DNA of 7,164 bases from Aquiluna sp. (GTDB lineage Bacteria > Actinomycetota > Actinomycetes > Actinomycetales > Microbacteriaceae), in assembly GCA_018402615.1 (NCBI GenBank), contig JAGYIH010000041.1, forward strand, positions 1 to 7,164. The letters are read 5' to 3'. Shown one piece after another: positions 6,659-7,164 of the stretch. Within the stretch, counting starts at the first letter, position 1, and every line of letters starts with the position of its first letter. Position numbers and translations under genes: made by a program. The notes beneath the pieces were generated by a model. The model saw only the letters and a program-made list of their open reading frames with translations. It ran no database searches and was not told the origin of the DNA.

Positions 6659-7164
6659 GCGCGCTACCAAGAACCGCAAGAGGTGAGCGCACCAGAGCCT
6701 CGCTGATTGAGGCAGCAGAGAAGGTCTTCGCGGATGTCGGCTATCAGGATGCGTCCATAGCAAAAATCACAGAGACTGCAGGGGTTGGACAGGGCACCTT
6801 CTACCTCTACTTCGAAAGCAAGTTAGAGATTTTTGAAGAGCTCGTTGAGGACCTAAACCACAGGGTGCGGCGCGCTATGAGCGAGGGTGCGGCGGGGGCC
6901 AAAGACCGAATTGAGCGGGAGCGCGAGGGCTTCAGGGCATTTTTCAGATTCACTGCAGAACACCCCGCGCTCTATCGAATAATTAGGCAGGCTGAGTTTG
7001 TCTCACCCAAAGCTCTCAAACTTCACTACTCGAAAATCGTTGACGGCTATGTAGAGGGCCTCCGAAAAGCTGAGATGCAAGGTGATATCCAGCACTACGA
7101 CCCCGAGGTCGCTGCTTGGATGCTGATGGGAATCGGTGAACTTATCGGTATGCGTTGGGTTCTG
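6655..7164 (+). CDS. TetR-family transcriptional regulator, cut at 3' end by window edge
   Basis: 170 codons are visible with no stop before the edge; the family is usually 190-220 residues, so little is missing. The N-terminal DNA-binding domain is clear: RTRASLIEAAEKVFADVGY at 12-30, then the helix-turn-helix with ASIAKITETAGVGQGTFYLY at 33-52 followed by FESK, the standard TetR pattern. Residues from about 60 form the variable ligand-binding and dimer domain, including FRFTAEHPALYRIIRQAEF; the ligand cannot be read from it. GGAGG at 6643-6647, 7 bases before the ATG, and a 4-base ATGA overlap with the synthetase stop fix the start. As the last visible gene of the operon it is probably produced with the transporter and ligase. 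The inverted repeat at 444-463 is a plausible operator, which would make it a feedback regulator of its own operon and of the thiolase. That pairing is inference. Confidence 0.93.
   Translation, partial: MSALPRTARGERTRASLIEAAEKVFADVGYQDASIAKITETAGVGQGTFYLYFESKLEIFEELVEDLNHRVRRAMSEGAAGAKDRIEREREGFRAFFRFTAEHPALYRIIRQAEFVSPKALKLHYSKIVDGYVEGLRKAEMQGDIQHYDPEVAAWMLMGIGELIGMRWVL

Overview
The window looks like actinobacterial chromosome of moderate GC (near 50-55% by eye, not computed). Gene spacing is tight, Shine-Dalgarno sites are strong, and the operon is held together by ATGA and TAATG stop/start overlaps. A freshwater or marine Microbacteriaceae-type organism (Aquiluna/Rhodoluna-like) would fit the GC and protein style, but that is inference only.

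Layout: (1) 1-369, minus strand, the first 123 residues of a thiolase running off the left edge. (2) 370-496, a divergent promoter region with two facing sigma70-like promoters whose -10 boxes overlap, next to a perfect 6+8+6 inverted repeat at 444-463. (3) 497-1724, a lipoprotein substrate-binding protein of the branched-chain amino acid (Liv) family with one frameshift near its C-terminus. (4) 1745-4076, intact livG, livF and livH. (5) 4076 to about 5088, livM, intact for roughly 155 codons and then broken into many frames. (6) About 5121-6658, an AMP-forming acyl-CoA synthetase whose first ~95 codons are frame-broken and whose remaining 417 codons are open. (7) 6655-7164, a TetR-family regulator cut by the right edge. 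No stretch over 300 bases lacks a gene. No tRNA, rRNA, CRISPR array, insertion sequence or phage gene was seen.

Together the genes read as a carboxylate uptake and activation module. A Liv-type ABC importer brings in an acid, the synthetase turns it into a CoA thioester, and the divergent thiolase can carry out the final thiolytic step of beta-oxidation-like breakdown. The TetR protein, last in the operon, is the natural candidate to bind the inverted repeat and control both directions, probably in response to the acid or its CoA ester. The substrate cannot be read from the sequence: fatty, aromatic, steroid side-chain and branched-chain acids are all possible.

The most unusual raw feature is a dense cluster of about fifteen reading-frame changes between about 4538 and 5407, flanked by thousands of bases of intact coding sequence. 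Protein similarity can be followed through every frame change, so sequencing or assembly error is much more likely than real decay or a new mechanism. I see no convincing previously undescribed system here. The promoter/operator arrangement and the functional link between transporter, ligase, thiolase and regulator are the best biological leads.
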